A DNA stretch of 64,000 bases from an uncultured Bacteroides sp. (GTDB taxonomy: Bacteria; Bacteroidota; Bacteroidia; Bacteroidales; Bacteroidaceae), in NCBI GenBank assembly GCA_945833835.1, contig CAMAFR010000005.1:16869-80868 (forward strand), given 5' to 3'. Made by a program: the position numbers and the translations under genes. Positions 16,662 through 27,434 of the stretch are shown here, piece after piece. The notes under the pieces are model-generated. The model saw nothing but the letters and a program-made list of their open reading frames with translations, did not search any database and was not told where the DNA came from. The first letter of the stretch is position 1, and the number at the start of each line of letters is the position of its first letter.

Positions 16662-18368
16662 ATGGCAAATTATTATACCGAACGTCCCGAGCTCAAGTTT
16701 CACTTGAACAACGAGATGATGGAGCGTATCTGTCAGTTGAAAGAACGCGACTATAGAGATAAAGATGAATTCGACTATGCACCGCAGGATTATGCCGATG
16801 CCCTCGATTCGTATGACAAAGTGTTGGAAATCACCGGCGAGATTACCGGCGAAATCGTGGCGGCCAATGCCGAAGGCGTAGACCAGGAAGGGCCGCACCA
16901 CGCAGGCGGACGGGTGGAGTACGCTTCGGGCACGAAGCAGAACCTGGACGCCATGGTCAAGGCCGGGCTCAACGGCATGACGATGCCCCGCCGGTTCGGC
17001 GGCCTGAACTTCCCGATTACCCCCTACACCATGTGTGCCGAAATCGTGGCGCAGGCCGATGCCGGTTTCGGCAATATCTGGTCGTTGCAGGATTGCATCG
17101 AGACCTTGTATGAGTTTGGCAACGAAGATCAGCACAGCCGTTTTATCCCCCGCATCTGTGCCGGCGAGACCATGTCGATGGACCTCACGGAACCCGATGC
17201 CGGCTCTGACCTGCAGAGCGTCATGCTGAAGGCCACTTTCGACGAGGCTAACAACTGCTGGCGGCTGAACGGCGTGAAGCGTTTCATCACCAACGGTGAT
17301 GCCAACCTGCACCTGGTGCTGGCCCGCTCGGAAGCCGGAACGAAGGACGGACGCGGCCTCTCCATGTTCATCTATGACAAGAACGACGGTGGGGTGGACG
17401 TGCGCCGCATCGAGAACAAGCTGGGCATCCACGGTTCGCCCACCTGCGAGCTGGTGTACAAGAACGCCAAGGCCGAGCTGTGTGGCGACCGCAAGCTGGG
17501 TCTGATCAAATATGTCATGGCGTTGATGAACGGTGCCCGTCTGGGTATCGCCGCACAGTCGGTAGGTCTGAGCCAGGCCGCCTACGATGAGGCGTTGGCC
17601 TATGCCAAGGACCGCAAGCAGTTCGGCAAGGCCATCATCGAGTTCCCGGCTGTCTACGACATGCTGTCTACCATCAAGGCGAAGCTGGACGCCGGTCGGG
17701 CCTTGCTGTACCAGACGGCGCGTTACGTAGACATCTACAAGGCACTCGACGACATCGCCCGCGAGCGCAAACTGACGCCCGAGGAACGCCAGGAACAGAA
17801 GAAGTACGCCAAGCTGGCCGACGCCTTCACACCGCTGGCCAAGGGCATGAACTCCGAATATGCCAACCAGAACGCCTACGACTGTATCCAGGTGCACGGC
17901 GGTTCGGGCTTCATGATGGAATATGCCTGCCAGCGCATCTACCGCGACGCACGTATCACCAGCATCTACGAGGGTACGACCCAGTTGCAGACGGTGGCTG
18001 CCATCCGTTACGTGACCAACGGTGCCTATGCCGCCACGCTGCGTGAGTTCGAGGCACAGCCCGTTGCGCCCCAGTATGAAGCCTGTCTGGACCGTATCCG
18101 GGAAATGACGGCGAAGTTCGAGGCCTGCACCAATGCCGTGAAAGAGGCCCAGAACCAGGAGCTGCTTGATTTCGTGGCCCGCCGGCTGTACGAGATGGCC
18201 GCTGTGAACGTCATGAGCTGCCTCTTGCTGAAGGATGCCGAAAAGGCTCCCGAACTGTTCGACAAGTCGCTCGAAGTCTATGTGAACTACGCCGAGGCCG
18301 AAGTGGAGAAGCATTTCAACTTCATCCGCAAGTTTAAGGCCGAAGCGCTTGAGAGCTACCGGAAGTAA
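16662..18368 (+). CDS. Acyl-CoA dehydrogenase family protein
   Basis: This 568-residue flavoprotein is longer than short-chain acyl-CoA dehydrogenases because of N- and C-terminal extensions. The core shows the FAD/substrate segments MDLTEPDAGSDLQ and NGVKRFITNGDA, then FGKAIIEFPAV. The IYEGTTQLQ motif near residue 436 has the Glu that serves as catalytic base in many members. With EtfAB it probably oxidises an acyl-CoA or, run in reverse, reduces an enoyl-CoA, but the chain length cannot be read from sequence. It ends the operon at a strong terminator. Confidence 0.93.
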   Translation: MANYYTERPELKFHLNNEMMERICQLKERDYRDKDEFDYAPQDYADALDSYDKVLEITGEITGEIVAANAEGVDQEGPHHAGGRVEYASGTKQNLDAMVKAGLNGMTMPRRFGGLNFPITPYTMCAEIVAQADAGFGNIWSLQDCIETLYEFGNEDQHSRFIPRICAGETMSMDLTEPDAGSDLQSVMLKATFDEANNCWRLNGVKRFITNGDANLHLVLARSEAGTKDGRGLSMFIYDKNDGGVDVRRIENKLGIHGSPTCELVYKNAKAELCGDRKLGLIKYVMALMNGARLGIAAQSVGLSQAAYDEALAYAKDRKQFGKAIIEFPAVYDMLSTIKAKLDAGRALLYQTARYVDIYKALDDIARERKLTPEERQEQKKYAKLADAFTPLAKGMNSEYANQNAYDCIQVHGGSGFMMEYACQRIYRDARITSIYEGTTQLQTVAAIRYVTNGAYAATLREFEAQPVAPQYEACLDRIREMTAKFEACTNAVKEAQNQELLDFVARRLYEMAAVNVMSCLLLKDAEKAPELFDKSLEVYVNYAEAEVEKHFNFIRKFKAEALESYRK

Positions 18369-18405
18369 TCCGCCGGGGCGGATAGGGAAGTTCCCGTCAT
18401 CCCCC

Positions 18406-18462
18406 AAAAAGAGGGTGTGCCGGCTGCGGTTCTGAGGAATCGCGTCGGCACACCCTCTTTTT
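18406..18462. terminator. Bidirectional terminator after the acyl-CoA dehydrogenase gene
   Basis: A 17-bp perfect stem (AAAAAGAGGGTGTGCCG at 18406-18422 with its complement at 18446-18462) has a 23-nt loop. With A and T tracts at its two ends it can stop both convergent transcripts. Confidence 0.9.
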
Positions 18463-18479
18463 TCAGTGGTTAAGAAGCC

Positions 18480-20108
18480 TTATTTCCGGAGGTTGGCGAA
18501 CTCGGACGACGGGTTCCATTGCGGGTAGGCGGTGTCCTGCGCCAGCCGGTAGCCCAGGTCGAAGAACAGGTGGACCTCCTGCAAGAGGCCGCTGTAATCA
18601 TCGTCGGGGTGGGTCTGGTCGGTCGGCTTGTGGTAGACCTCTGCCCAGTAGCGGGCAATCTGTTCTTTCGACCACTCTTTGCCGTGACGGCGGTTGTCGT
18701 TCCAGCCTTTGGCGAAAAGGGCGGGGACACCTTTGCGGACAAACGAGAAATGGTCCGAACGGTAGAACATGCCGTTGTAGGCATCCGGGTCGGGCATGAC
18801 ATAGCGTCCGTAGGGCCGGGCCAGTTCGGCCAGGGTCTGGTCCAGGTCCGAATGGCCGAATCCCGTAATGGTCACGTCGTTGTTCTCGCCCCACAGCGGG
18901 AACACATCGAGGTTGATGACCGCCACGGTCTTCTCGATCGGGAACAGCGGATGGTTCACGTAGTATTCGCTGCCCAGCATCCCGCTTTCCTCGCAGGTCG
19001 GTGCCAGGAAGACCAGGTTGCGGCGGGGTTTCTGCTTCAGCTGCCCGAAGCAGCGGGCCGTTTCGAGCATCCATGCCACGGCCACGGCGTTGTCGGTCGC
19101 TCCGTTCACGATGCTGTCGTTGTCAATGGGTTTGCCGTAGCCCAGGTGGTCCCAGTGTCCCATGTAGACGATGCTCTCGTCGGTCGGTTCGCTGGCAGGG
19201 ATGACCCCGATCAGGTTCGGACTGCTCTGCCGCGTGAAGGTGTTGTTCATCTGTACGCTGACGGTCGCAGTCAGGTCGAAAGGCCTGAAGTCGGGACGTT
19301 TGGCCTGTTCCATCAGCTCGTCGAAGCTGTAGCCGTTGTCTGCCAGCAGCTGCCGGGCGATGTCCTGCCGCAGCCATCCGTTCAGTGGGGCATGATAGTC
19401 GGAGCAGGCATCGTCCACATACATTTTCTGGCAGGCAGAGGCCCTCACCACCGACCACGGATAGCCGGCTCCCCGGTCGTCGTGGATAATCAGCACCCCT
19501 TTCACGCCTTGGCGGTCTCCTTCCTCGAACTTGTATTTCCATCGTCCGTAGTAGGTCATGGCATCTCCTTTGAAATAGGTGCTGTCAGTACTGCCCAGTC
19601 CCGGGTCGTTGACAATGACCACCGCCACTTTCTCCGACGGGTGGCTGATGCCGGCATAGTCGTTCTTGCCGTATTCGGGGGCCACAATGCCGTAACCGGC
19701 GAAGAACAAGGGCACCTTGTCCAGACGGATTTCCGGTTCTATGCGGGCGGAGAAGGCGGTGAATCCTTCCAGCCACTCGGGGGAGAGCCGCTGTTTCGGG
19801 GTCTGTATCACCATGGGCGACGGGCATTCGGTGACCGAAGACACAATGGGCACCTGTTGCAGGTAAGACCCTCCTGCCGGTGGCTGTAGTCCTACGGCCT
19901 GCATCTGGCGGGCAATGTAGCCGACGGCCCTGTCGGCTCCTGCGGTGAAGGGGCGGCGGCCTTCGCAGCTGTCGTGTGCAATGGCCTCGGTGTAGGTTCT
20001 CAAGTGTTCGGCGGAAGCGGCTTTCTTGGCCAGTTCCGCATCGGTTCCGCCTGTGCAGGCACCGAGAAAGGCACAGGCGGCGATGGATAGCGATAGTACT
20101 CTTTTCAT
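18480..20108 (-). CDS. M28 family zinc aminopeptidase, lipoprotein
   Basis: The 542-residue protein starts MKRVLSLSIAACAFLGACTGG with a lipobox (LGAC). Then comes a PA-like inserted region, with GIVAPEYGKNDYAG. The M28 peptidase domain has zinc ligands in YMGHWDHLGYG, NGATDNAVAVAWM, CEESGMLGSEY, INLDVFPLW and YRSDHFSFV. It is probably an exported exo-peptidase anchored in the envelope. Longer frames to 20162 would start within the promoter. A TAATTTTG-type -7 box (leftward, 20132-20139) overlaps the end of ogt. Confidence 0.93.
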   Translation of the reverse strand: MKRVLSLSIAACAFLGACTGGTDAELAKKAASAEHLRTYTEAIAHDSCEGRRPFTAGADRAVGYIARQMQAVGLQPPAGGSYLQQVPIVSSVTECPSPMVIQTPKQRLSPEWLEGFTAFSARIEPEIRLDKVPLFFAGYGIVAPEYGKNDYAGISHPSEKVAVVIVNDPGLGSTDSTYFKGDAMTYYGRWKYKFEEGDRQGVKGVLIIHDDRGAGYPWSVVRASACQKMYVDDACSDYHAPLNGWLRQDIARQLLADNGYSFDELMEQAKRPDFRPFDLTATVSVQMNNTFTRQSSPNLIGVIPASEPTDESIVYMGHWDHLGYGKPIDNDSIVNGATDNAVAVAWMLETARCFGQLKQKPRRNLVFLAPTCEESGMLGSEYYVNHPLFPIEKTVAVINLDVFPLWGENNDVTITGFGHSDLDQTLAELARPYGRYVMPDPDAYNGMFYRSDHFSFVRKGVPALFAKGWNDNRRHGKEWSKEQIARYWAEVYHKPTDQTHPDDDYSGLLQEVHLFFDLGYRLAQDTAYPQWNPSSEFANLRK

Positions 20109-20131
20109 GACTCTTGGTTCATAGTTGCCGG

Positions 20132-20139
20132 CAAAATTA
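20132..20139 (-). promoter_or_regulatory. -7 box for the M28 peptidase gene
   Basis: Leftward TAATTTTG matches the consensus and lies 23 bp before the ATG at 20108, overlapping the last codon of ogt. It suggests separate transcription from ogt. Confidence 0.5.
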
Positions 20140-20679
20140 GCGTTTTGTGCTGGAAACACCAATCAATTCGGGCAAAATGATAGCTTGTTCCAGTTCCAGC
20201 AGACGGCGTTTGCGGCCGATGCCTCCGGCATAGCCGGTAAGGTGCCCGTTGCTCCCGATGACCCGGTGGCACGGCACCATCAGACTGACGGGGTTGCGGC
20301 CCACGGCCTGCCCTACGGCCTGCGCCGACAGGTGCCGTCGGCCTTGCAGGCGGGCAACAGCCTGCCCGATGGCCTGATAGGTAGTGGTGGTGCCGTAGGG
20401 GATAAGGGTCAGCTGCCGCCACACCGCCAGTTGGAAGGCGGTTCCTCTCAACAAGAGGGGAGGCAGTGCGGGCGGACGCTGTCCGGAGAAGTAGGCATCC
20501 AGCCACCCGACGGCTGCCGCCAGCAGCGGCTGGGAGGGGTCGGGCCCGTCCGCTGAGGCCGGGCAGGGAGCGTTCTTCTGCCCTTCGAACCACAATCCGC
20601 TGATGCCGTCGGGCTCGGCGGCGATGAGGAGGTTGCCTAAGGGAGAAGCGTAAAGGGTGTAGTGGGTCATCTGTTGCAT
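20137..20679 (-). CDS. ogt: Methylated-DNA--protein-cysteine methyltransferase
   Basis: Ogt repairs O6-alkylguanine by transferring the alkyl group to its own cysteine. The 180-residue protein has the helix-turn-helix FQLAVWRQLTLIPYGTTTTY and the active-site motif VPCHRVIGSNGHLTGYAGG with the acceptor Cys near residue 136. Starts at 20679 (MQQMTHYTLY) or 20670 (MTHYTLY) are both plausible. The reading frame extends further upstream, but through the terminator-like hairpin at 20721-20738. Transcription from the promoter at 20783 must pass that hairpin, which suggests attenuation. Confidence 0.92.
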   Translation of the reverse strand: MQQMTHYTLYASPLGNLLIAAEPDGISGLWFEGQKNAPCPASADGPDPSQPLLAAAVGWLDAYFSGQRPPALPPLLLRGTAFQLAVWRQLTLIPYGTTTTYQAIGQAVARLQGRRHLSAQAVGQAVGRNPVSLMVPCHRVIGSNGHLTGYAGGIGRKRRLLELEQAIILPELIGVSSTKR

Positions 20680-20712
20680 GGGGCTTTCATGGGGGATGGA
20701 AAGGTAGGGGCA

Positions 20713-20777
20713 TAAAAAAAGGGATTCCGCTGAATCCCAACCTTTTGTTAACCTTAAATCTAATACTATGAAAAACA
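20713..20777 (-). ncRNA. Candidate short RNA or attenuated leader before ogt
   Basis: A leftward promoter (20783-20813) is followed within about 40 nt by a perfect 7-bp stem (GGGATTC/GAATCCC, 20721-20738) and a run of seven T in the transcript (20714-20720), a standard intrinsic terminator. The expected product is about 60-65 nt, ending 33 nt before the ogt ATG. It contains a small start-like CAT-rich AT stretch but no convincing ORF. It may be an independent sRNA or an attenuator. Confidence 0.6.
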
Positions 20778-20782
20778 CAATG

Positions 20783-20813
20783 CAAAGGTACGCATTTTCT
20801 GTCAGCCACCAAA
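20783..20813 (-). promoter_or_regulatory. Promoter of the short RNA / ogt leader
   Basis: Leftward TACCTTTG (20783-20790) and TTTG (20810-20813) are 19 bp apart, a near-perfect Bacteroidetes primary promoter. Between it and the palindrome cluster (20814-20986) I see no gene or clear signal. Confidence 0.75.
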
Positions 20814-20986
20814 TCTTTTGGCGGAAATTTCCTGCTTTATAACATAATTTAAAGCAGACGGCGGCAGGCGTTAAAGGAAGTTAGTGTTTCGCCGCCCTTC
20901 AGAGCGAGTGTAGGCGGTGCGCCAGGGCAGTTCTGTCCGCTTCGCTATGCCTGACAGTGGGCAGGAGATGAACGGAGAGAGGTGTC

Positions 20987-21064
20987 CGGATGATGTCGGA
21001 CAATCGTCTGACAGCTGTCAGACAATTGACCGACAACTGTCAGACGATTGTCTGACGTCATCCG
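20987..21064. repeat. Nested palindrome cluster built on GTCAGACAAT-type units
   Basis: Outer arms 20987-21014 and 21037-21064 are reverse complements at 26 of 28 positions. The core also holds a perfect palindrome TCTGACAGCTGTCAGA (21006-21021), and alternating TGTCAGAC/GTCTGACA units recur at short spacing. The whole block can fold as one long hairpin or as several small ones. It is unrelated to flanking genes and looks like a dispersed intergenic repeat. Confidence 0.85.
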
Positions 21065-21187
21065 AACGTAAGGGTATGATCAGCGTATGCCGGCACGGAG
21101 AAGGACTGAGATGTGAAAAATGTCGGCCGAAACGTTGAAATCTATGAAAACTTTGTCGCTGCGTTTCTCCGGCTTGAAGAAAAAGAC

Positions 21188-21195
21188 TAACTTTG
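21188..21195 (+). promoter_or_regulatory. -7 box of the ABC-F gene
   Basis: TAACTTTG is a clear -7 element 31-55 bp before the two candidate start codons. Transcription should begin near 21201, so the first ATG that makes sense is 21226. Confidence 0.6.
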
Positions 21196-21205
21196 CGGCG
21201 TTTCT

Positions 21206-21249
21206 GTAAAGCACAACTTGACCGTATGAGTAAAGCACAACTTGACCGT

Positions 21250-21253
<4 letters not shown>
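21206..21253 (+). repeat. Perfect 24-bp tandem duplication over the ABC-F start codon
   Basis: Bases 21206-21229 and 21230-21253 are identical. Each copy contains an in-frame ATG (21226 and 21250), so the duplication doubles the translation-initiation region. Using the first ATG adds eight residues, MSKAQLDR, to the protein. Confidence 0.9.
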
Positions 21254-23181
<1,928 letters not shown>

Positions 23182-23221
23182 CCCCGACGAAAGAGAGAAT
23201 CTTTTTTAAGCATAAAAACAC

Positions 23222-25261
23222 ATGAAGACAAAAATGTATGCAGCAGTAGCTGCAATGGTAATGACGACAATGGCTGCCGGATGTGCCGGACAGAAAGAGG
23301 TGAAGACCGTTGCCGGAATCGATGTGGCCAACATGGACACCACCGTGGCACCGGGTAAGGACTTTGCACGTTATGCTACCGGAGGATGGAACGACGCCCA
23401 TCCGCTGACGGCAGAATATTCGCGCTACGGAGCATTCGAGATGCTCAACGAGAACAACCAGGCGAAACTCAAAGACCTGATAGAGGGGCTGGCCGCCCGC
23501 GAAAGCGCGGCGGGAACAGCGGCGCAGAAAATAGGCGACCTCTTCAACCTGGCCATGGACAGCCTGACGCTCAACCAGGAAGGCATGGCTCCGGTCAAGG
23601 CGCAGTATGACAAGATTGCCGCCGTTGCCGACAGAAAACAGCTGGTGCCGCTGATGGCCGAACTGGCTTATGACGGTATCGGGACCTATTTTGCCGCATA
23701 CGTGTATGCCGACCCCAAGAACAGTGACCGGAACATCCTGCAGCTGGCACAGGGCGGCATCAACCTGCGTGAAAAGGAATATTACCTGGCTACCGACAGT
23801 GTGACGGAGAATATCCGCAACCAGTACAAGGCCTACATCGTCCGGTTGTTCCAACTGGCCGGATGCGCCGAGGCGGAGGCCCGTCAGAAAATGGAGGCGG
23901 TGATGGAGATTGAGACGGCCATTGCCGGTAAGTCGTTCAGCGCGGTGGAACGTCGCAACCCCGAGGCCAACTACCACAAGCTGGGGTATGCCGACTTCTG
24001 CAAGCGGTTTGCCGGTGTGGACTGGGAGGCCTACCTGGCCGTGCTGGGAGTCAAGAACCCCGATGAGCTGAATGTGGAGCAGCTGGAGCCTCTGCAGGAA
24101 GTGGTGCGCCTGCTCACCGTCCTGCCGTTGGACAAGCACATCGCCTACATGCAGTACAACCTGCTCGATGCGGCGGCCCCCTATCTGAGCGATGACTTTG
24201 TGACCGCCAAATTTGATTTCTACGGCAAGGTGCTTTCGGGCCGTCAGGAGAACCGTCCGCGCTGGAAGCGTGCCGTGGGCACGGTCAACAGCCTGCTGGG
24301 CGAACTGGTGGGACAGATGTATGTGGAGAAATATTTCCCCGCCGCCGCCAAGGAGCGGATGCTGCAGTTAGTGAAGAACCTGCAGGAGTCGTTGGGCCAG
24401 CGCATTGACGAGCAGGCATGGATGTGCGACAGCACCAAGCAGAAGGCGCACGAGAAACTGGCCGCCTTCACGGTGAAGATAGGCTATCCCGACAAGTGGA
24501 AGGACTATACGGCCCTGAAGGTGGAGAAAGACTCCTACTGGGCCAACGTCTGCCGTGCGTCCAACTGGGAGATGGCGGATATGTTCGGCCGTATCGGCCA
24601 GCCGGTCGACAAGACCGAGTGGCTCATGTCGCCCCAGACGGTGAATGCCTATTACAATCCTTCGACCAACGAAATCTGTTTCCCGGCCGCTATCCTGCAA
24701 TATCCTTTCTTTGACATGAACGCCGACGATGCCTGCAACTATGGTGCCATCGGTGTCGTGATCGGCCATGAGATGACGCATGGATTTGATGACCAGGGAC
24801 GCCAGTTTGACAAGAACGGCAACCTGAAGGACTGGTGGACCGCCGAGGATGCCGAACGCTTCCAGGCACGCACCCAGGTGATGGTGGACTTCTTCAACGG
24901 CATCGAGGTGCTGCCGGGACTGAAGGCCAACGGCCAGCTGACCTTGGGCGAGAACATCGCCGACCACGGTGGGCTGAAAATCGCCTTCCAGGCTTTCCGC
25001 AACGCCACCAAGGACGCTCCTCTCGGTGTGGAGAACGGCTTTACCCCCGAACAGCGTTTTTTCCTGTCATACGCGCTGCTGTGGGCCGGCAATATCCGCG
25101 ACGAGCAGATCCGTGTCAATACCAAGTCGGACCCGCACTCGCTGGCCCGCTGGCGTATCAACGGGGCGTTGCCGCACATTCCCGCCTGGTATGAGGCCTT
25201 CGCCATTGCCGATACCGACCCGATGTACGTGGCCCCCGAAAAACGAGTGGACATCTGGTAA
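23222..25261 (+). CDS. M13 family metallopeptidase (PepO/neprilysin-like), lipoprotein
   Basis: The 679-residue protein has a lipoprotein signal peptide (MKTKMYAAV...AAGCAGQ) and a full M13 architecture. The N-terminal half is the helical cap. The C-terminal half has NAYYNPSTNEICFPAAILQ, the zinc motif HEMTHGFDDQG (His near 516 and 520) and ENIADHGGL with the third ligand. It is probably a periplasmic or surface oligopeptidase. It is followed after one base by the radical SAM gene, suggesting co-transcription. Confidence 0.95.
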   Translation: MKTKMYAAVAAMVMTTMAAGCAGQKEVKTVAGIDVANMDTTVAPGKDFARYATGGWNDAHPLTAEYSRYGAFEMLNENNQAKLKDLIEGLAARESAAGTAAQKIGDLFNLAMDSLTLNQEGMAPVKAQYDKIAAVADRKQLVPLMAELAYDGIGTYFAAYVYADPKNSDRNILQLAQGGINLREKEYYLATDSVTENIRNQYKAYIVRLFQLAGCAEAEARQKMEAVMEIETAIAGKSFSAVERRNPEANYHKLGYADFCKRFAGVDWEAYLAVLGVKNPDELNVEQLEPLQEVVRLLTVLPLDKHIAYMQYNLLDAAAPYLSDDFVTAKFDFYGKVLSGRQENRPRWKRAVGTVNSLLGELVGQMYVEKYFPAAAKERMLQLVKNLQESLGQRIDEQAWMCDSTKQKAHEKLAAFTVKIGYPDKWKDYTALKVEKDSYWANVCRASNWEMADMFGRIGQPVDKTEWLMSPQTVNAYYNPSTNEICFPAAILQYPFFDMNADDACNYGAIGVVIGHEMTHGFDDQGRQFDKNGNLKDWWTAEDAERFQARTQVMVDFFNGIEVLPGLKANGQLTLGENIADHGGLKIAFQAFRNATKDAPLGVENGFTPEQRFFLSYALLWAGNIRDEQIRVNTKSDPHSLARWRINGALPHIPAWYEAFAIADTDPMYVAPEKRVDIW

Positions 25262-25262
25262 G

Positions 25263-26216
25263 ATGGAGCGGCAGGCAAGATACCACGACTTTTCCCGGTT
25301 CCTGGCCGGACGGTTTCCGTTCAAAGTGCAGAAGCTGTCGGTCAATGCCGGGTTCACCTGCCCCAACCGGGACGGGACGACGGGCTTCGGTGGCTGCACC
25401 TATTGCAACAACCAGACGTTCAATCCCGCTTATTGCCGGACGGAGAAGGGAGTGCGCGAACAGCTGGAGGAGGGCAAGCACTTCTTCGCCCGCAAGTATG
25501 CGGATATGCGCTATCTTGCCTACTTTCAGGCGTACACCAATACCTATGCCGGGCTGGACCGCCTGCAGCGGATGTACGAGGAAGCCCTGTCGGTCGACGG
25601 GGTGGTGGGATTGGTCATCGGTACCCGTCCCGACTGTATGCCCGAGGCCTTGCTGGACTATCTGGAACGGCTGGCCCGGCAGACCTTCCTGCTGGTGGAG
25701 TATGGCATTGAGAGTACGTCCGACGCCACGCTGGCCCGCATCAACCGCGGACATGACTTTGCCTGTACGCAGGATGCCGTGTGCCGCACCGCCGGCAGGG
25801 GCATCCTTACGGGCGGCCATGTGATACTGGGGCTGCCGGGCGAGGGGCGTGAGGAACTGATACGGCAGGCGGCCGACGTGTCTCGGCTGCCGCTGACTAC
25901 CCTGAAGATGCACCAGCTGCAACTGATACGAGGGACCCGCATGGCGCATGAATATGCCGCGCATCCAGCGTCCTTCCGGCTCTACACCGCCGAAGAGTAC
26001 ATTGACCTGGTGATAGACTACGTGGAGCACCTGCGCCCCGACCTGGTGTTGGAGCGTTTCGTTTCGCAGTCGCCCAAAGAGCTGCTCCTGGCTCCCGACT
26101 GGGGATTGAAGAACCACGAGTTTACCGCAAAGGTGCACCGCCGGATGGAGCAGCGTGACGCCTGGCAGGGAAAGCATTATACAGACAAACCCATTCTATC
26201 ATTTATAAAGAACTAA
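25263..26216 (+). CDS. Radical SAM protein, YhcC/TIGR01212 type
   Basis: The 317-residue enzyme binds a [4Fe-4S] cluster through Cys 33, 45 and 48 in CPNRDGTTGFGGCTYC, the CX11CX2C spacing typical of TIGR01212. Further family blocks are YFQAYTNTYA, GTRPDCMPE, LLVEYGIEST and GGHVILGLPGE. The substrate is not known to me; the E. coli relative YhcC is likewise uncharacterised. The ATG at 25263 is one base after the M13 peptidase stop, and the flavoprotein follows 4 bp after its own stop. Confidence 0.9.
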   Translation: MERQARYHDFSRFLAGRFPFKVQKLSVNAGFTCPNRDGTTGFGGCTYCNNQTFNPAYCRTEKGVREQLEEGKHFFARKYADMRYLAYFQAYTNTYAGLDRLQRMYEEALSVDGVVGLVIGTRPDCMPEALLDYLERLARQTFLLVEYGIESTSDATLARINRGHDFACTQDAVCRTAGRGILTGGHVILGLPGEGREELIRQAADVSRLPLTTLKMHQLQLIRGTRMAHEYAAHPASFRLYTAEEYIDLVIDYVEHLRPDLVLERFVSQSPKELLLAPDWGLKNHEFTAKVHRRMEQRDAWQGKHYTDKPILSFIKN

Positions 26217-26220
26217 AGGT

Positions 26221-27402
26221 ATGGAAATTAAAGGAAAAGTACATTATGTGGGTGTGAACGACCGCACCAAGGCCCTGTTCGAGAACCTGTGGCCGCTGCC
26301 GTATGGCGTGTCTTACAACTCGTATCTGATTGCCGACGACGAGATGGTGGCGTTGGTGGATACGGTGGACGTGGCTTTCTTCGAAGTCTATCTGAAGAAA
26401 ATCCGCAGCATCATCGGCGACCGTAAGATCAATTATCTCATCATCAATCACATGGAGCCGGACCATTCGGGCTCGATTGCGCTCATCAAGCAGTATTATC
26501 CCGACATCGTGCTGGTAGGCAACAAGAAGACGTTCGATATGGTGGAAGGCTACTACGGCGTGACGGGCGACCGTTATGTGGTGGGCGACGGAGATTTCCT
26601 GAAGCTGGGACACCACACCTTGCGCTTCTACCTGATACCGATGGTGCACTGGCCCGAGACGATGGTGTCGTTTGACGAGACCGAGGGCATCCTGTTCTCG
26701 GGCGACGCGTTCGGCTGTTTCGGTGCCTTGAACGGTGGCTGTATCGACCGGAACATCAATACGGACATTTACTGGGACGAGATGCGCCGTTACTATGCCA
26801 ACATTGTGGGCAAGTTCGGCAATCCGGTGCAGAAAGCATTGCAGAAATGCAGCGGGCTGCCCATCAAGATGATTTGTCCTACCCACGGCCCGGTATGGGA
26901 AGAGCAGATAGCCCGAGTGGTGGAGATGTACGACCGCCTGAGCCGCTACCAGGGCGAAGAAGGCGTGGTCATCGTCTACGGCACCATGTATGGCAATACC
27001 GAGGAACTGGCCGAAACCATTGCCGAGGAGCTGAGCCGTCTGGGTGTCAAGAACATCGTGCTGCACAATGTGTCGCACACGCATCATTCGTTTATCCTGG
27101 CCGACATTTTCAAATACAAGGGGCTGATAGTGGGATGCACCACGTATAACATGCACCTCTATCCCGAAATGGAAGCGTTGCTGAGCAAGGTGGCCGCCCG
27201 TGAGATGAAGAACCGTGTGATGGGTTACTTCGGTTCGTTTACGTGGGCCAGCGCCGCCGTGAAGAAGCTGGCCGAATATGCCGAGAAGCTGAAGTTCGAG
27301 GTGGTCGGCAATCCGGTGGAAATGAAGCAGAGCATGAAGACGGACAATTATGCCCAGGCCAAGGAATTGGCGAAGGCCATGGCCGAACGCCTGAAGGCGT
27401 GA
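26221..27402 (+). CDS. FprA family A-type flavoprotein (flavo-diiron oxygen or NO reductase)
   Basis: The 393-residue protein pairs a metallo-beta-lactamase-like diiron domain with a C-terminal flavodoxin domain. Metal ligands are in INHMEPDHSGS (His 77, Glu 79, Asp 81, His 82), VHWPETM and FSGDAFG. The FMN-binding loop is YGTMYGNTEELAETIA near residue 257. The family reduces O2 to water or NO to N2O and protects anaerobes. No rubredoxin domain is fused or adjacent, so its electron donor lies elsewhere. Confidence 0.95.
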   Translation: MEIKGKVHYVGVNDRTKALFENLWPLPYGVSYNSYLIADDEMVALVDTVDVAFFEVYLKKIRSIIGDRKINYLIINHMEPDHSGSIALIKQYYPDIVLVGNKKTFDMVEGYYGVTGDRYVVGDGDFLKLGHHTLRFYLIPMVHWPETMVSFDETEGILFSGDAFGCFGALNGGCIDRNINTDIYWDEMRRYYANIVGKFGNPVQKALQKCSGLPIKMICPTHGPVWEEQIARVVEMYDRLSRYQGEEGVVIVYGTMYGNTEELAETIAEELSRLGVKNIVLHNVSHTHHSFILADIFKYKGLIVGCTTYNMHLYPEMEALLSKVAAREMKNRVMGYFGSFTWASAAVKKLAEYAEKLKFEVVGNPVEMKQSMKTDNYAQAKELAKAMAERLKA

Positions 27403-27434
27403 CCGGAGGCCGTAGGGCCGCCGTTGCAACAGAA

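Noticed and set aside
16617..18407. Long - strand frame opposite the acyl-CoA dehydrogenase
   Set aside because: Low-complexity Leu/Val/His-rich composition and full overlap with an unambiguous enzyme gene.
20917..21138. A 73-codon frame across the palindrome cluster
   Set aside because: Its peptide is produced by the repeated GTCAGACAAT units themselves and shows no protein-like organisation.
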